Shown here in pieces: positions 11,298-23,575 of a DNA stretch of 64,000 nucleotides; the stretch's first letter is position 1; each line of letters starts with the position of its first letter. The translations under genes were made by a program, and so were the position numbers. Source of the stretch: Zingiber officinale (Eukaryota > Streptophyta > Magnoliopsida > Zingiberales > Zingiberaceae); NCBI RefSeq assembly GCF_018446385.1, contig NC_055989.1, positions 133,451,004 to 133,515,003 on the forward strand, read 5' to 3'. The notes under the pieces are model-generated. The model saw only the letters and a list, made by a program, of their open reading frames with translations. It did no database searches and was not told the origin of the DNA.

Positions 11298-12092
11298 ATG
11301 GCGCCTACACCGGAGCTTCTCCTCGCCGTCCAGCTCGCCGCACTCCTACTCCCTTTCCCGCGGTGGGCCTCGGCGGACCCCGATGACGAGGCCTGCCTCT
11401 CCAACCTCCGGCGGTCGCTGACGGACCCCAGCAACAGCCTCCGGAACTGGAGCCGCGCTGCCTTCGCCGCCCCCTGCGACGGTTTCACCTCCCACCTCGA
11501 GGGCGTCACCTGCAACAACGGCCGCGTCTACAAGCTCACCCTCGCCGGACTCGCCCTCGGCGGCGCCGTCTCACCATTCGTCTCCAACTGCACCAACCTC
11601 CAGTGGCTGGACCTCTCCTCCAACCAGCTTGGGGGCGGTATCCCGCCGGAGATCTCCGCCCTCCTTAACCTCGCCGTTCTCAACCTCTCCGTCAACCGCC
11701 TCACAGGGCCCATTCCCCCCGAGCTCGCCCTCTGCTTCTATCTCAACGTCGTTGACCTCCACTCCAACCAGCTGTCCGGCGACATCCCCGACGGGCTCGG
11801 GCTCCTCGTCCGCCTCTCCGCCTTCGACGTCTCCTACAACCACCTCGAGGGGCCCATCCCGCCGTCGCTTGCGAATCGGACCGGGACTCTGCCGCGGTTC
11901 AACGCCAGTTCCTTCGCCGGCAACAAGGGGCTCTACGGCTACCCGCTGCCACCGGCTAAAGGGAGGGGGATTTCGGTGATCGCCATTGTCGGGATTGGAC
12001 TCGGCAGCGGCCTCATCAGTTTGGTCCTCAGCTTCACCATCGTCTGCGTCTGGCTCAGGCTGAGGAAGCAGCCGTCCGTGGACGGCGAATAG
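11298..12092 (+). CDS. RLP44: Receptor-like protein 44 (RLP44)
   Basis: Single-exon gene for a plasma-membrane LRR protein without a kinase. In Arabidopsis RLP44 senses pectin state and joins BRI1/BAK1 to feed wall integrity into brassinosteroid signalling. I see a signal peptide (residues 1-26, ending in WASA), an N-terminal cap ([12 protein letters not shown], then [16 protein letters not shown]), four to five LRRs (for example [19 protein letters not shown]), the family signature [18 protein letters not shown], a transmembrane segment at about 227-253 ([17 protein letters not shown]) and a short tail of about 11 residues. Length (264 residues) is near the usual 274. An in-frame ATG at 11265 would add 11 arginine-rich residues ahead of the signal peptide, so I chose 11298. 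Third codon positions are very GC-rich, unlike the neighbouring genes. The tail is shorter than that of the Arabidopsis protein. Confidence 0.92.
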   Translation: MAPTPELLLAVQLAALLLPFPRWASADPDDEACLSNLRRSLTDPSNSLRNWSRAAFAAPCDGFTSHLEGVTCNNGRVYKLTLAGLALGGAVSPFVSNCTNLQWLDLSSNQLGGGIPPEISALLNLAVLNLSVNRLTGPIPPELALCFYLNVVDLHSNQLSGDIPDGLGLLVRLSAFDVSYNHLEGPIPPSLANRTGTLPRFNASSFAGNKGLYGYPLPPAKGRGISVIAIVGIGLGSGLISLVLSFTIVCVWLRLRKQPSVDGE

Positions 12093-12970
12093 GGAAGAAA
12101 TCCGTGTCTTCTTCTTCTTCTTCATTTGGATCTGTTTCGCCATTAAAATCCCATATCTTGAGCTCATCTTATGATTCTTCGATCAGTAAAATTAGCTCTT
12201 TCTTGGTTCTCTTTTCCTATTAGAATGCCTGAAAAAAAAATTGCAACTTTGTTCTGGCAAATTTACCAAACGTTCATAAAGAAATTAATCAAATCATGGA
12301 CTCTGTTTGTAGCCTTTTACACAACAAAATGATAGCGAGGACAAAGCACAGCGAAGTAGTTCATCACCTTTAAAGCTGGAACATGAATTATGGTTTCTGG
12401 TGATTGATTGTTGACTGAAGAAAAAATGAGTGGCCAACACTAAGACGGGCCCTTTCTTGTCGTCAAACAGTCAATGGCCAAAAAGTCAAACATGGGTTTG
12501 AATAGAGCTCCAAAGTGTGTTGCCCTTCATTTCCCAATGAACAAATAACACTTGTGGTGGAGTAGTGCGTGCCTTCCTCAATCTCACTGCACTAGGTGTT
12601 GTTACATCACTAAAATGTAAATTTATTGAGCTCACTAGCTTTAGTCGCTACTTTTACCACTTTTTTTTCTGGCACTCGTCAATGACACTTTGGGCTAAGC
12701 AGCTTCTGAGTTGATCAAAGCAATCAGTTCAATAAATACACGAGGCACTGCTATTGGTGTTGACACACGATGAATAATTCAATCAAACACTTCCAAATCA
12801 GAGAAAGAGGCAGAACTGTATACGGAGGTACCAGGGCTCTGTTATATGCAACATCCATTTACTACGAGTATATTTGCTATGCAGGAAAAGTCACTATGAA
12901 TAGATCCCGATTAACACATTCTTTCAATTAATCATGAATGGTAAACTGTTGATATTTTATAAGACAGTCA
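12093..12970. other. Intergenic between convergent genes
   Basis: Holds the RLP44 3' end (with a TTC repeat just after the stop) and the 3' flank of the minus-strand gene. No additional gene or element was recognised. Confidence 0.4.
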
Positions 12971-14864
12971 TTAACCGCTAGAACTGGGGATGTTGGTTGA
13001 TCGGGTGTTTTGATTCTGGAGATCATCTGTCTGCCGTAACCTCCGTGCAAGCCAAAGAACTTGCATCAGCCCACCATTAGCAGCATGAGAAAGAAACAAC
13101 CTCCCTTGCATTTGGAAGCACAAAGAAATGCACTTAACGAGCACAAAAAGTGATCCAATGCCAAGAAGATGCTTATCGAAATCCCCATTCTGTTCAAATA
13201 AGTCAAAACATGGACTGGTTTCAAATCATGAGCTGGAACGAATAAAGTTAACTATAATAAACCAGAGGGTTTACCTTTGCAGTAGTCTTGAAAAACTCTT
13301 GCAGGGATTCTTTTAAGAATTCTGCTAGTGATACACCAATGAAGAGACCGACTGGTATTAGAAGCTCTAAATCACATGAGATAGAAAGAGATATGTCTGA
13401 TAAAAAGCTTAGAGCATACAACACAATGAAGGACCACTTAAGAGCTGTTTTTCCGAGAAAGACTAATTGATGAAGAACAACTTTTTTGGCTTCCTCCCAA
13501 GGAAATTCTTTCAATGGCTTAGGAAAGACCTCCAGCAGTTTATCTGCTAACCTATGGAGATGGATACTAGCTTTCTTTGGGTCTGCAAAATCACCAGAAG
13601 CTTGCAATTTCGTGAACGAACCCCTTACATGTTTCTGGCTGAAGTGAATTCTGGAATAAGGATAGAGCCTATGAATGTCATAAGTTTTCCAGATCTGCAG
13701 ATCATTGTTCTGACAAAAATGAGAAAATTGATGTTAAAGAATCTATATGAGTTCTCTAGTATATTATATGCCCTGTGCAGTCTGTGCTATTTAGGTGGGT
13801 AACAAAGATGAATCTCAGGGGATTAAAATGGCATAATATTAACTACAAAGTTTGACGAATTTGAACTAACAAGAACAATATCATGACAAAATCAACATGG
13901 CAAACTCATAGGAGTTCACTTAAACTCCAACTTTAAGTAGTTAAAGAGTTCATCAAGCACATTTCTAACTCAATTATATGATCTATTCTAATCAGACAAT
14001 TGAAAAAGCATCACATATAGGAATTCAGGATGGGTACACTAGCACGATAGCCAGGCAATAGTTTTTTGAGTTTATTGTATTTGGTCTCTTAGAACATTTA
14101 CAGTGGCTTAAATCTTCAAACATCAGAACCCAATGATTTCCTCACATATATTAATTATTCCTGCTCACCATCGATAAGCATTAAGCAATAATCATTCTCA
14201 CCAGCTCTCATGTAGTTCTTAGCTGCCCGAGCTAATTCTGAACTTTTGGCGGCATGGCTGTATGACCTATACAAGTTTGGCCTTCCAATTTGCCAACTCA
14301 TCCTTCACAATAACAGTATTAACCTCACTTTTTATCCAATCATTCCATAACAATATTATATATACAAAAAAAAAATGAAAGGTAGAGATAATTTTAAAAC
14401 TTTCTCAGCCATTAAAGGATCGTTTATTGGTTCAATTTCTTCCTTGATTCAGATGCTGAAGTGTTTGATGAAGTCGGACGAGAAAAGAAATTAGCTCTAA
14501 TGGGGAGAAAGGAATCTAATTTTCATTAGAACTAATCTTGTTTCTTTCAATAAACCGTCTCATCCAAGGTTCACCAAACACTTCACCATCAGAACATTTC
14601 TCTCAAATGCTAATCAGCGTTACCCAGAAACCTAGATTTTCCAGTTTTAAATCAGCACTTTTTCGTCATGATGTCCCATTCCCCCAACAAATCCCAAGTT
14701 TACCAAATTTCAACTGATGACGAATTTTGTTCAACAGCACTAAAAAAAAAAACTGACCAGAGACGACGACGAGGAAAGAAGGAAAGTTTGGAACTAACTT
14801 TGCGTCTGGGAAGAAGCAGTGAACTCGAACAAGTTGCCGCGACCGCCACCGTCGCCGTCGCCAT
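12971..14864 (-). CDS. Predicted plastid-targeted membrane protein, function unknown
   Basis: I assemble three phase-0 exons on the minus strand: 14799-14864, 13275-13709 and 12971-13189, giving 239 residues with GT-AG borders throughout. The start, MATATVAVAATCSSSLLLPRRK, reads like a chloroplast transit peptide: rich in Ala, Ser and Thr, then basic, with no acidic residue (shown here split by meaning only). The middle carries a conserved-looking block (ASGDFADPKKASIHLHRLAD, then FPWEEAKKVV), followed by hydrophobic stretches at about residues 115-150 (LKWSFIVLYALSFLSDISLS; ELLIPVGLFIGVSLAEFL) and another near 180-190. The C-terminus is soluble and polar. I do not recognise the family and assign no activity. 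The 1.1-kb first intron could hide a further small exon. Confidence is good that this is a real gene, lower for exact ends. Confidence 0.75.
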
Positions 14865-15289
14865 TGCCGATGATGCAGATCGCCCTCCCACTTATTAGGG
14901 TTTCCTCTTCTTCGTCTCCCTCCAAGTCGACGACTTCATCAACTCCTCCGCTCCGCCCATATCCAGAACGATGGTGCGTTTTTAAAGCGTGTACGATACT
15001 TTAAGATTCGTGTTTTTTGTATTCTTGATTTGGGCCGATTCTAATCTCTTCACTTGTTGGACTGAAGATGATGGTGCGGCCCATCAAATTTGTAGTTCGT
15101 GTATCCTGACGAAGAAAATTCGATTTTTTACATAAAGGAGCGGCTTTCTTATTTAAACAACTTAATTTTACAACTATAAAATAGAGCATTAAAAATAGAA
15201 TTATTCTCTTTCTACTCTTCTCCCTAACATCTTAAATCCCACCTTATTTTTCAATGCACAGATTTGATATAAGAAAATAATAGATCTAT
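14865..15289. promoter_or_regulatory. Upstream region of the plastid membrane-protein gene
   Basis: GC-rich next to the start codon (14865-14980), consistent with a 5' leader on the minus strand, then AT-rich. No other feature seen. Confidence 0.35.
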
Positions 15290-15740
15290 GTTGGACCTGA
15301 TATGATTCAATATTAGATTCAAAATGCATGATATAAGAAAATATTATACTCAGCGTGTGCTTGATAATATTGGATTATATCAGACCCATAGTACGTAGGC
15401 TCATCGTCAAGGCCGGCCCTCGAGGAGGGCGGCACTGGGCGATGGCCCTGGGTGCATTATTTGAGAGGACCCAAATATTTTTTTTTTAGTATTATGTATT
15501 ATATGCATGTAATTGAGGCCTTAAATAGTTGGGTCCAAATTCATATTTCAGATATTGTCTTTTACTTTTATTTTTTTAGGCATGTAATTGGGAACCTTGA
15601 GTAGTGGGGCTCAAATTTATCTTGGACCTTTTTTTTTTCACCCGGGACCTCCTCTGTATAAAGACCAGAGATGTGTATCATGGGCATGATATAAAATCAT
15701 ATCAGGTCCAATAGTGAACCTGATACAAGTTCTTTTTAAT
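15290..15740. repeat. Unclassified repeat with CCTGATATGATT-type inverted motifs
   Basis: The edges carry inverted variants of a GACCTGATATGATTCA motif (about 15295-15315, 15370-15390, 15690-15710), related to the motif that dominates 46020-47650. The centre holds GGCCGGCCCTCGAGGAGGGC and two diverged direct repeats (GCATGTAATTGAGGCC near 15505 and GCATGTAATTGGGAACC near 15581). A decayed DNA transposon with another insert is likely; the GGCCGGCCC block recalls hAT-type ends, but I found no paired end. Confidence 0.4.
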
Positions 15741-16118
15741 CATGAATGAAGAGAGGGGATAGAAAAAGAATAACACTATTTTTTTTTATTTTAGTAATTT
15801 TAAAGGTGTTTTAAAAAAAGCGTGCTCCTTTTAGTAAAATGTGGAAGAAAATTCCAAGAACATCTTCGATCAAATAAATCCAAAATTTCCATTTCTTTAA
15901 TTTATGAATATATATTTTTAAAAAAATCGTAAGCAAAGGATCGATGATGCTTCCTTTGCAACAAGTACTGAAATAGATTTAGAAGAAATAGAGATTTATT
16001 TAATTTTTTTTATTTTATTCGTCGAACTTCATTTCCAATCATAATATATCAAGAGCACTAATATGGAGAGGGGATCACAACGTCACAGCTATATGTGATT
16101 TGGGTTTCGATATATTGA
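15741..16118. other. Intergenic, BCAT 3' flank
   Basis: AT-rich sequence with no gene. It should contain the 3' UTR and polyadenylation region of the minus-strand aminotransferase gene. Confidence 0.4.
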
Positions 16119-18301
16119 TCAAACTTCCACTGTCCAATTTTTGTCGTCCTTTGCCAGGCCCATCTGAATCGACGTAAGGACTTTGTACAGCTGCTGGCTC
16201 ACACTGTTGTCTCCTGTTTTGAATTGAATCCTGCAGCATGCTCCACAAATTAAGTCGATTGTTCTTCATTGTCAAGAATCAGAATCAGAATTATATGAAG
16301 ATATTCTTGAAGAAATCGTTTTATACAGCGCTTGCTACCTCTGGCCTTGATAAGTGATGCTGTCTACAGAAGCAACAACGATAGCAGTTCCTGTGCAAAA
16401 TACTTCATCAGCATCAAACAGTTCCTCTAGAGCAACGAGCCTTTCCTCAACCTAAGAGTTAAACCAAAATCATCAGAAAAATATATAGCTGGAAGACACT
16501 GTGTAAAATTCTTATGGAAAAGGGGGAGCTGTGACCTGATACTCATGATCTCGTGCAATCTCAATGACGCTCTTGCGCGTGATCCCTGGTAAAATGGTTC
16601 CCATCGTTATTGGCGTCGAGATGACATTCCCCTGCGTGAAATTATCTGCTCCGGTGAACATATTGACTGAAAGGTTTTAATTTGTTACTATGTATTTGGG
16701 ATTAATTAATTTAATGTCAGATTGCTCTTCTAACTTTTGTTATGCATAGATTCCTTTCTAAAATAGAACATTTGTACTCTGGTAGATCCAGTTAATTTGT
16801 TTTTATATTGCTCCATTAACCTTCTCTTTTTTCCCCCTATCAGAGTAAAACACAACTTGATTGAAGAAAACTACGAGGCAATGTATACCTTTACGACAAA
16901 TAAATTGCATGCAGAGGCCTCCTCCAAATACTTGTGCTGAACAGAATCAAGATATATAACATCTGTGAATCCTTCACTCTTTGCTTGTTTCTGTGCCTTG
17001 AAAACCTGAGACAACAAATTAAATTAAATAGGGCAAGGGTGAAAATTTGAAATCTGACAGAATTTAAAATTATTGCTCCTTAGATCAGATAAAAAGAAAC
17101 AAAACTACAAAATACCGGGGCATAATTGCTGATTGCCTTGACTCCGCCTGTTCCGCCAGGAAAGGCACGATGAACTTCATCCTTTACGACCAGATGTATC
17201 GACTCCTGAAACAAATGCAAAATTAATAAAACAAAACATTTACTGTGGAGATCAGAGGAGGCAAATTAATACCTTAAAATAAGTGCCCACAGGTGAAACG
17301 AAGACTAGGAACGTGTATTCTGGTGCTGGAGCCAAACCAAGAACTGCTCCGCTCCCCATCAGCAATGGCCTGATATAGAGAGATCCTTTTCCTTGAGGAG
17401 GCACCTACGTACATCGATCATTGATTAATAATTAGTAGCAATATCTCAAATTAAATATATTGCATGCATGTTTCGGTCTATGTATACCCATCTTTTGTTA
17501 GCCAGCACGGTCTGTTTGACAGCATGAATGAATTGTTCGACAGATGGAGATGGCATGCACATCCTCTCCGCGCCGACTTGCATGCGAAGTGCATTCTCTT
17601 CTGGCCTGAAGAGCAAAATGCCATCGCCTTCTGTATTCCTGTATGCTTTCAGACCTTCAAATAGACCCTGATCGCCACAATTATAGACCTTCAAATAATT
17701 AACAATCAAAGCAGTTGAGCAGATGTACAATGTTTCCTAGCTACCTGGCCATAATTAAGAACGCCCGACGAAGGACTCAGCTCAATGTTTCCGTATCTGT
17801 TGAGAGCCCCTGTTGAGAATTTTTGATCCAGAGAACATTTCATTACGTATATAAAATCAGTCTGTACAGAGGCAAAGCCGAGCTCATCCCAGTTGATCAT
17901 ATCGGCGCACTCTTCGTCACTCCTGTTAATCGATCTCACAAGTGAAATTTGGATGTTTGGAATATCAGCACCGTCTTCGTCACTCCTATGATCTCACAAT
18001 TGTAGAATTACTATGCTTAGAAATAGAGAATATTTTCATTGTATAAGCTAAGAGATAGAATCGATCGGGTGGGTTATATGTTTTCTTCCCCCTTTTGAAA
18101 CTCAAAATTAATGGTTACAAATAATCAGTCAAGCAGCATTGGATGATCAAATAAACTTCCACAAGGGCATCCTTAAAAAAGGATATTAAAACAACAGAAG
18201 CAAGAATTCACAATTTTCGAAGGATTTTTGGAGGAATTAGAACTTACGTACCTGGCTGTGTCGAAGCGAGAGCCAGAGCATGACGCAGAGGAGCGTTCCA
18301 T
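16119..18301 (-). CDS. BCAT: Branched-chain amino acid aminotransferase (BCAT)
   Basis: PLP-dependent class IV aminotransferase exchanging the amino group between Leu, Ile or Val and 2-oxoglutarate. Nine exons on the minus strand: 18252-18301, 17745-17922, 17488-17667, 17273-17404, 17116-17205, 16889-17005, 16536-16631, 16339-16451 and 16119-16230; 355 residues, all borders GT-AG. Family motifs appear in order: [36 protein letters not shown] (PLP lysine about residue 203), [26 protein letters not shown] and CTGTAIVV, ending NWTVEV. The N-terminus ([17 protein letters not shown]) is short and not a clear transit peptide, so a cytosolic form like Arabidopsis BCAT4/6 is plausible. However, TTTGCAG directly upstream of the ATG looks like a splice acceptor, so either a leader intron or an unrecognised upstream targeting exon may exist. 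Confidence 0.92.
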
Positions 18302-18648
18302 GACCTGCAAACCCCACGGTTGATCAAATAGTACTATTTAAATTCTTACGTGCAAAGTATACAGACCCCAGAAAGCATGGGAGCTATCCTTGCCTACAAA
18401 GATCGATGTAGCTTCTTCAATCTAATTTACAAACCGGCGGAGGACAGCAGCAAATTGCAACTGATCGTTCTCCCTCGATCTCCTCCTTAATTATAAGATT
18501 GATTATCCACGGTAATTAAAAAACGTGGTAGTATGAAATATAATTAGTGAATTTAATATTGTCATTAATGTCAATAGGAATCGCCATTAATTTCAATAGG
18601 AATCGTTATTAATTTTATAGTAATATTTTAGTTACATACATATGAACA
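18302..18648. promoter_or_regulatory. BCAT upstream region, truncated by a retrotransposon
   Basis: Only about 350 bp separate the BCAT start from the gypsy LTR. The region is AT-rich with a short repeated CATTAATKTCAATAGGAATCG motif (about 18563-18610). If the promoter was longer, the insertion has displaced it. Confidence 0.4.
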
Positions 18649-19503
18649 TGATACGGTGATAAAAAAGGACCAACTAAGTATGGATCAAAAGATGAAGTTA
18701 ACAGTCAGCGTGGAGGTCAAAGTCAAGGAGGTTAATGATAAAAGGACAGACGCTGAGGGGTCAAGCGGATCTCTCCCGTAGTAGCCGATCGGGCATATAT
18801 TACCCGATCGACAAAGGGTCGGTCCAAGTGAAGTTCTCGTTTAGCCAAGATCATCATACAGTCATCACAAAGTAGAGGAGCGTGCGTATGAGCGGAGCAT
18901 TAATCCGGTAGGGCGGAAATAAACTATCAAGACCTGTCACCACGTGGAAGAGCAGTCGAGTCCGGCCGAGCGGAGTACTCAGCTGAGTGGCTATCCTGCT
19001 CGGCCGAGCAGATGGATCACTGACGTATCCTTCGGGGAGATAGCACCACTGACACAATAAATGGTCAACGGGGGGAATCGTATGACGAAAGCTTCTATTG
19101 TTTCGACAGGGATATTCATGGTTTGTTAAGGTCTGATGTCATAGGTACTTTCCTGGCATGTCCTTTCATAGGATAAATTGGAGAACGTGCCCATGATCAA
19201 TTGAAGAATGTGCCCACGTCTCGAGAGAAGTGCGCACATCGCATATCAGGGTACTATATAAATGAGGTTCATACACTGGCGGAGGTACTCATTATTCACT
19301 ATTCATGCATGTGTCTACTGTTGCTCCATCTTTTTTCTCTTTTCGGTGACTGACTTAAGCGTCGGAGGGTCAACGTCGGGGACCCCTTCCTTGGCTCGGC
19401 GTTGACGTTTAGTGTGTTGCAGAGCGGAGCGGAGTCTACATCCAGTCAATGCGGCAACCACATCCCCAGCTTGTCATTTCCACGATTATCGGATAGGATC
19501 AAA
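18649..19503 (+). repeat. 5' LTR of the gypsy element
   Basis: Starts TGATACGGTGAT and ends near GGATAGGATCA by comparison with the solo LTR at 32903-33840. It contains a promoter-like TATATAAATGAGG at about 19253-19265. A degenerate primer-site-like TTGACACTGTTTGTGGGAGG follows directly. Confidence 0.8.
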
Positions 19504-20794
19504 TTGACACTGTTTGTGGGAGGAAACATAGCCTACATCTGAAACGCGAAGATGGAAGACACTGTGCGACTCGCCAGGGTGACTTTAACAAAGGAGGAGC
19601 TGGATATGTTGATACAAGCTCGAGCAGTAAAAATAGTGAAGCAATAACAACAACAAGTGTTGGCCGATCGCCAGGTATAGGAGCCCGCGACCTCAACAGT
19701 GGGATCATCAAGCCGGATATGAAGACTGAGCAGAGCATATACCAGTTCGGGGACAGAGTAAGAAGTCAACCGACATATACGGAGACACGCCCAACGTGTC
19801 GATCCCCTTCCATCGAGCACTATTCCACACTCCATCAAAGGAGCTAGACCGAGTGGATAAGGAACGAGGAACCTCCTCGGACGACGCATCCTTTCGGGAT
19901 GCATGCAAAGGGAAAGCACCAAGGAATGATAATTCACCCGAGCGGATCAATCAACAGTTCTCTCAGGGAATCTTGGACGACCCTCTGCCAAAGCACTACA
20001 CCCCATTGACGATTGATGAGTACAACGGAACAACCGATCCAAACCACCACCTGATCCAGTTTGATAACACGACCACACTTCATCAGTACACTTTCGGGGT
20101 GAAGTGTCGGGTCTTCACCACTACCCTTTCCGAGTCAACGCAACGCTGGTTCAGATGAATGTTGTTCAACTCGATTCATAGTTTCAAAGACTTCCGACTG
20201 ACATTCTTGCACCACTTCACCAACAGCCGCCGCTACAAGAAGATGAGCGTTAACTTATTTTCCTTGAAGCAAATGCCCAAGGAGATATTAAGGGTCTACA
20301 TCAAACGTTTCAATTAAGTGGCCATGGATATTCCATTAGTCTCCTTGGAAATATTGGTGAACGCCTTCACCCAGGAGCTCACCGAAGGAGAGTTCTTCCG
20401 CTCACTCATCCGGAGATTGCTGAAAGACTTCAACCACCTGCTTAGGAGGGCCATGGAGTGCATAAACGTAGAAGAGGCCCAAGCAACAAGAAGAAAGGAG
20501 GCGTCGGCTGAGCCTATAGGAGCGCCTGAGCAGCGACATCACCAAGCTGGAGGCTCCCTAGGGAGGATCTTTCAAAGTCGTTCAGAAGCTCCGTTCGGGA
20601 GCCTACTACCTACAGGACGAAGATGGGAGAAAGCTCGAGTGACCCTGGAACACAAACCATCTCCAGCCCTATAGGGCTAAGTGAGAGGTGCGTGGTTAAA
20701 TCCAGATGTACTAGTATAAGTATGTGTCTTGTGAATGTAGGAAGACAATGAATAAAAATCCAAAGTGTTCCAGACTTTTGTGTCGTTCGGCCAA

Positions 20795-21330
20795 GTTAAA
20801 AGTTCAGCGGCGACTATAAACTTTAGTCTACGTCAACAGTCGAACGACGATTATAAACTCTTGTCTTCATCAACAGTCGAGCGATGACTATAAACCCTAG
20901 CCTACGTCAACAGTCAAGCAGTGACTAGAAACCCTTATCTTCGTCAACAGTTGAACGATGACTATAAACCGTAGTCTACGTCAACAGTCGAGCGACGACT
21001 ATAAATCCTTGTCTTCGTCAATAGTCGAGTGGCGATTATAAACCTTAGTATACGTCAACAGTCGAGTGACGACTATAAACTTTTGTCTTCATCAACAGTC
21101 GAGCGGCGACTATAAACCTTAGTTTATGCCAATAGTCAAGCAGAGACTATAAACCCTTGTCTACGACTTCAAGAGACGATGGGTGACTATAAACCCTCGT
21201 CTACGCTTTCAACAGTCGAGCGGCAGCTATAAACCCAAATCTACACTTCAACAGCCGAGTGGTAGCTATAAACTCGAGTCTACGACGAATAATAGCCGAG
21301 TGGCGGCTCTAAAACTGAGTCGACGATGAA
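20795..21330 (+). repeat. 37-bp tandem repeat with a 74-bp higher-order period
   Basis: At least nine well-kept units of 37 bp, each beginning CAACAGTCGAGCGACGACTA-like, followed by several decayed units. Units ending CTTGTCTTCGT alternate with units ending CTAGTCTACGT, so the true period is a 74-bp dimer. The array lies inside the gypsy element between gag and the antisense remnants. Confidence 0.85.
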
Positions 21331-21989
21331 CAAGATCAAGTGGCTTCCTAAATTCATAAAGTAAAGTTAACAGGTCGAGTAGTAACCAAAACAGAGACGC
21401 ATCGCTATGATACAACCGTTCGGCTTATGCTGGAATGAGCATGCAGAAGTCTCTGAGAGTAGTTACACTGACGATCAAGAAAGCGGAGAATTATACTTCA
21501 AAAAACTTTATAAAATGCTAAGTGGTGCATAGCCCCGCTTGAGCCAAACGGTGACACATTCTTTTAGCACTTACAAAACTTAACAAAGTGACGAAATGCC
21601 GAACGACGAGTCATCAACGAGCACTTGCACAGTCTGACAAAAAGATGAAATGTTGAACGGTGATACATTCATTTACACTTAGAAAATTTTTTTACATCTG
21701 AAGAAAATACAGAAGGCGACCCAAGAAGGCAAAAATGAAAATTACTCGAGATAGTCGAGCGCATTGTCGGGGAGCGACTCGATAAGCTTCTCCCGGTTGA
21801 TAACCTTATTGGTAAGCGCGGAAGGGAGATAGTCGTCGTTCTTCAACTGCTCAATAGTCTCATCAATTCTGAAATTGAAGGGATGGAGTGCTCAGTCCGT
21901 GAATTGGTTGTTGAAGGCGTCCGAGCGAAGATAATCCTGCTTGAGGACTTCAAACCAACTAGGCTTTTCATCTTGATAAATTTGGAGGG

Positions 21990-23575
21990 CCGATCAGGAT
22001 GTCTCCAACTCGGACTTCAATGATTCCAAGTCATCATCCTTGGCGGCGAGCTGGACCTTCACCGCAGCTTGCTCTGTCGACCGACTCTCCTGCTCGGCAT
22101 TCAGCGTGGCCTCAGTCTCTTTAAGATTCTGAGCTAAGACCCGAGCCTCCTTGTTCTTGATATCCATGTCCTCAATGGCTCGGAGCTTTCGAGCATTGGT
22201 GAAATTTATCTTCGACTCAAAGGAGCTGGCCTGCTTGTTGAGCCTCGCTAGTTGCGAAGCCTGTTTGACACTCTTGACCTTCTCCGCTTGTAGCAACTTG
22301 GAGCTCTTCTATAGATCAGCCTTCACTTGGGCCGCCTCAACAGTCAACTGCTCCGTACATCCCCGAGCAGCCTCTGATTGGCTTCTCGGAGCGCGCAGCT
22401 GTTGGACTTCATGCTCCAGAAAGGCTAATCTTTGGTACATGACCAGACTCTCCACCCAATACTACAGTGATAATGAGATTGTAAGTGTCGAACGGATAAA
22501 AGCAAGTAAATATAAAGGCAATATGCATACCCTAGTGGCAATATAGGTATGACTATTCGCAAGCTTCCCCGGTGAGATGACCGTCATGTGGACCCTGGCA
22601 TCAACCTATACTTGTGCTAGCGACACTTGAATCTGAATCTGGTACTCGGGGTCCAGGATGCTACGTCGTCCAGGCTGCACCATTCATCAGTGGGCAAATG
22701 GATGATGACTGTTATGTCTCTAGTCGCTCGGACTGGAAGGCTCAGAAGTCGCTCTCCCCATAGACTTAGGCATCTAGGACGCCCGTATGATGGATACTTG
22801 TGCGGCCGGCGAGGTTTTTAGTGGCATGAAGGCGATCGATGACGCACAAGTAGTCCTCGATGGTAGCCCGAATAGCGAGGCCATTCGGTTGGAGGATAGT
22901 GAAGTATGGAACGTTGTGGCTCCCTGCTCAGGAAGAGTGAGCGTCGATGTCTCGCCCAGCTCGGATGATGGACGAGAATCGATGCGAGCAAGGGCTTGCA
23001 GGGTGGAAGTGGTAGAGCGGGAAGAAGCTTCCCCGCGTTACCTCTTGTGTCGTATCAGAGGCTCACCAGAGGTAGCAGACTCTGAGGCCACCGCGATCGA
23101 CAGCATGGAATGTCCTCGGGAGGTAGGTCAGCTATGACAACCGCCGGTCTACTAGTCGTTGTTTGACTCCCTCCACCCTCGCTGGTCGGTGCATGTGTCT
23201 CACCCGCTTCACCGAATGGATCGTCAGAGTGGGTGACCGGCTCTAGACCATGACTCTCTAACTCGGCCACGACCGCTGCATTGATATTTGCATCCACGAG
23301 CCTGTTCTTGTCGGCTAAACGTACCCTCAGTATGATTCGGGCTGCAAAAAAGAAAGAGAAATTAGTTAGATTCAAAGATGAGGAGAAGGAAGAACATACC
23401 TAGGTTGGGCGGCAGCCATGTTCGGATTAGGCTTAGGCCGAATGCATATAGGACGCCCTCCAACAGCAGCCGGTGAATGTGATACTTATGACCGGCCAAA
23501 CTGGACGTTAGTTTGAGATAGTCCGATCGACTTCGATATCTCCCGAGCGACGGAGGTGTCATCACTTCCATCTAC
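21990..23575 (-). pseudogene. Antisense coding remnants inside the gypsy element
   Basis: The minus strand of the interior shows protein-like stretches. The upstream one (about 23575-23360) reads YHIHRLLLEGVLYAFGLSL and resembles the 'putative gypsy type transposon' domain of plant elements. The downstream one (about 22300-21990) is a charged, Ala/Glu/Lys-rich coiled coil (KNKEARVLAQNLKETEATL). Such a domain plus coiled-coil pattern is common in plant element-encoded antisense ORFs. The frame is broken in several places; this is a fossil and not a host gene. Confidence 0.6.

Noticed and set aside
11571-12167. Long minus-strand open frame opposite RLP44
   Set aside because: It is the complement of a GC-rich real gene; acidic low-complexity product, no domain.
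15400-15460. GGCCGGCCC block as a hAT terminus
   Set aside because: No matching inverted end or 8-bp duplication was found, so it was kept only as an unclassified repeat.
20795-21330. Regular short repeats that might suggest a CRISPR array
   Set aside because: There are no unique spacers; units are directly adjacent 37-bp tandem repeats in a plant retroelement.
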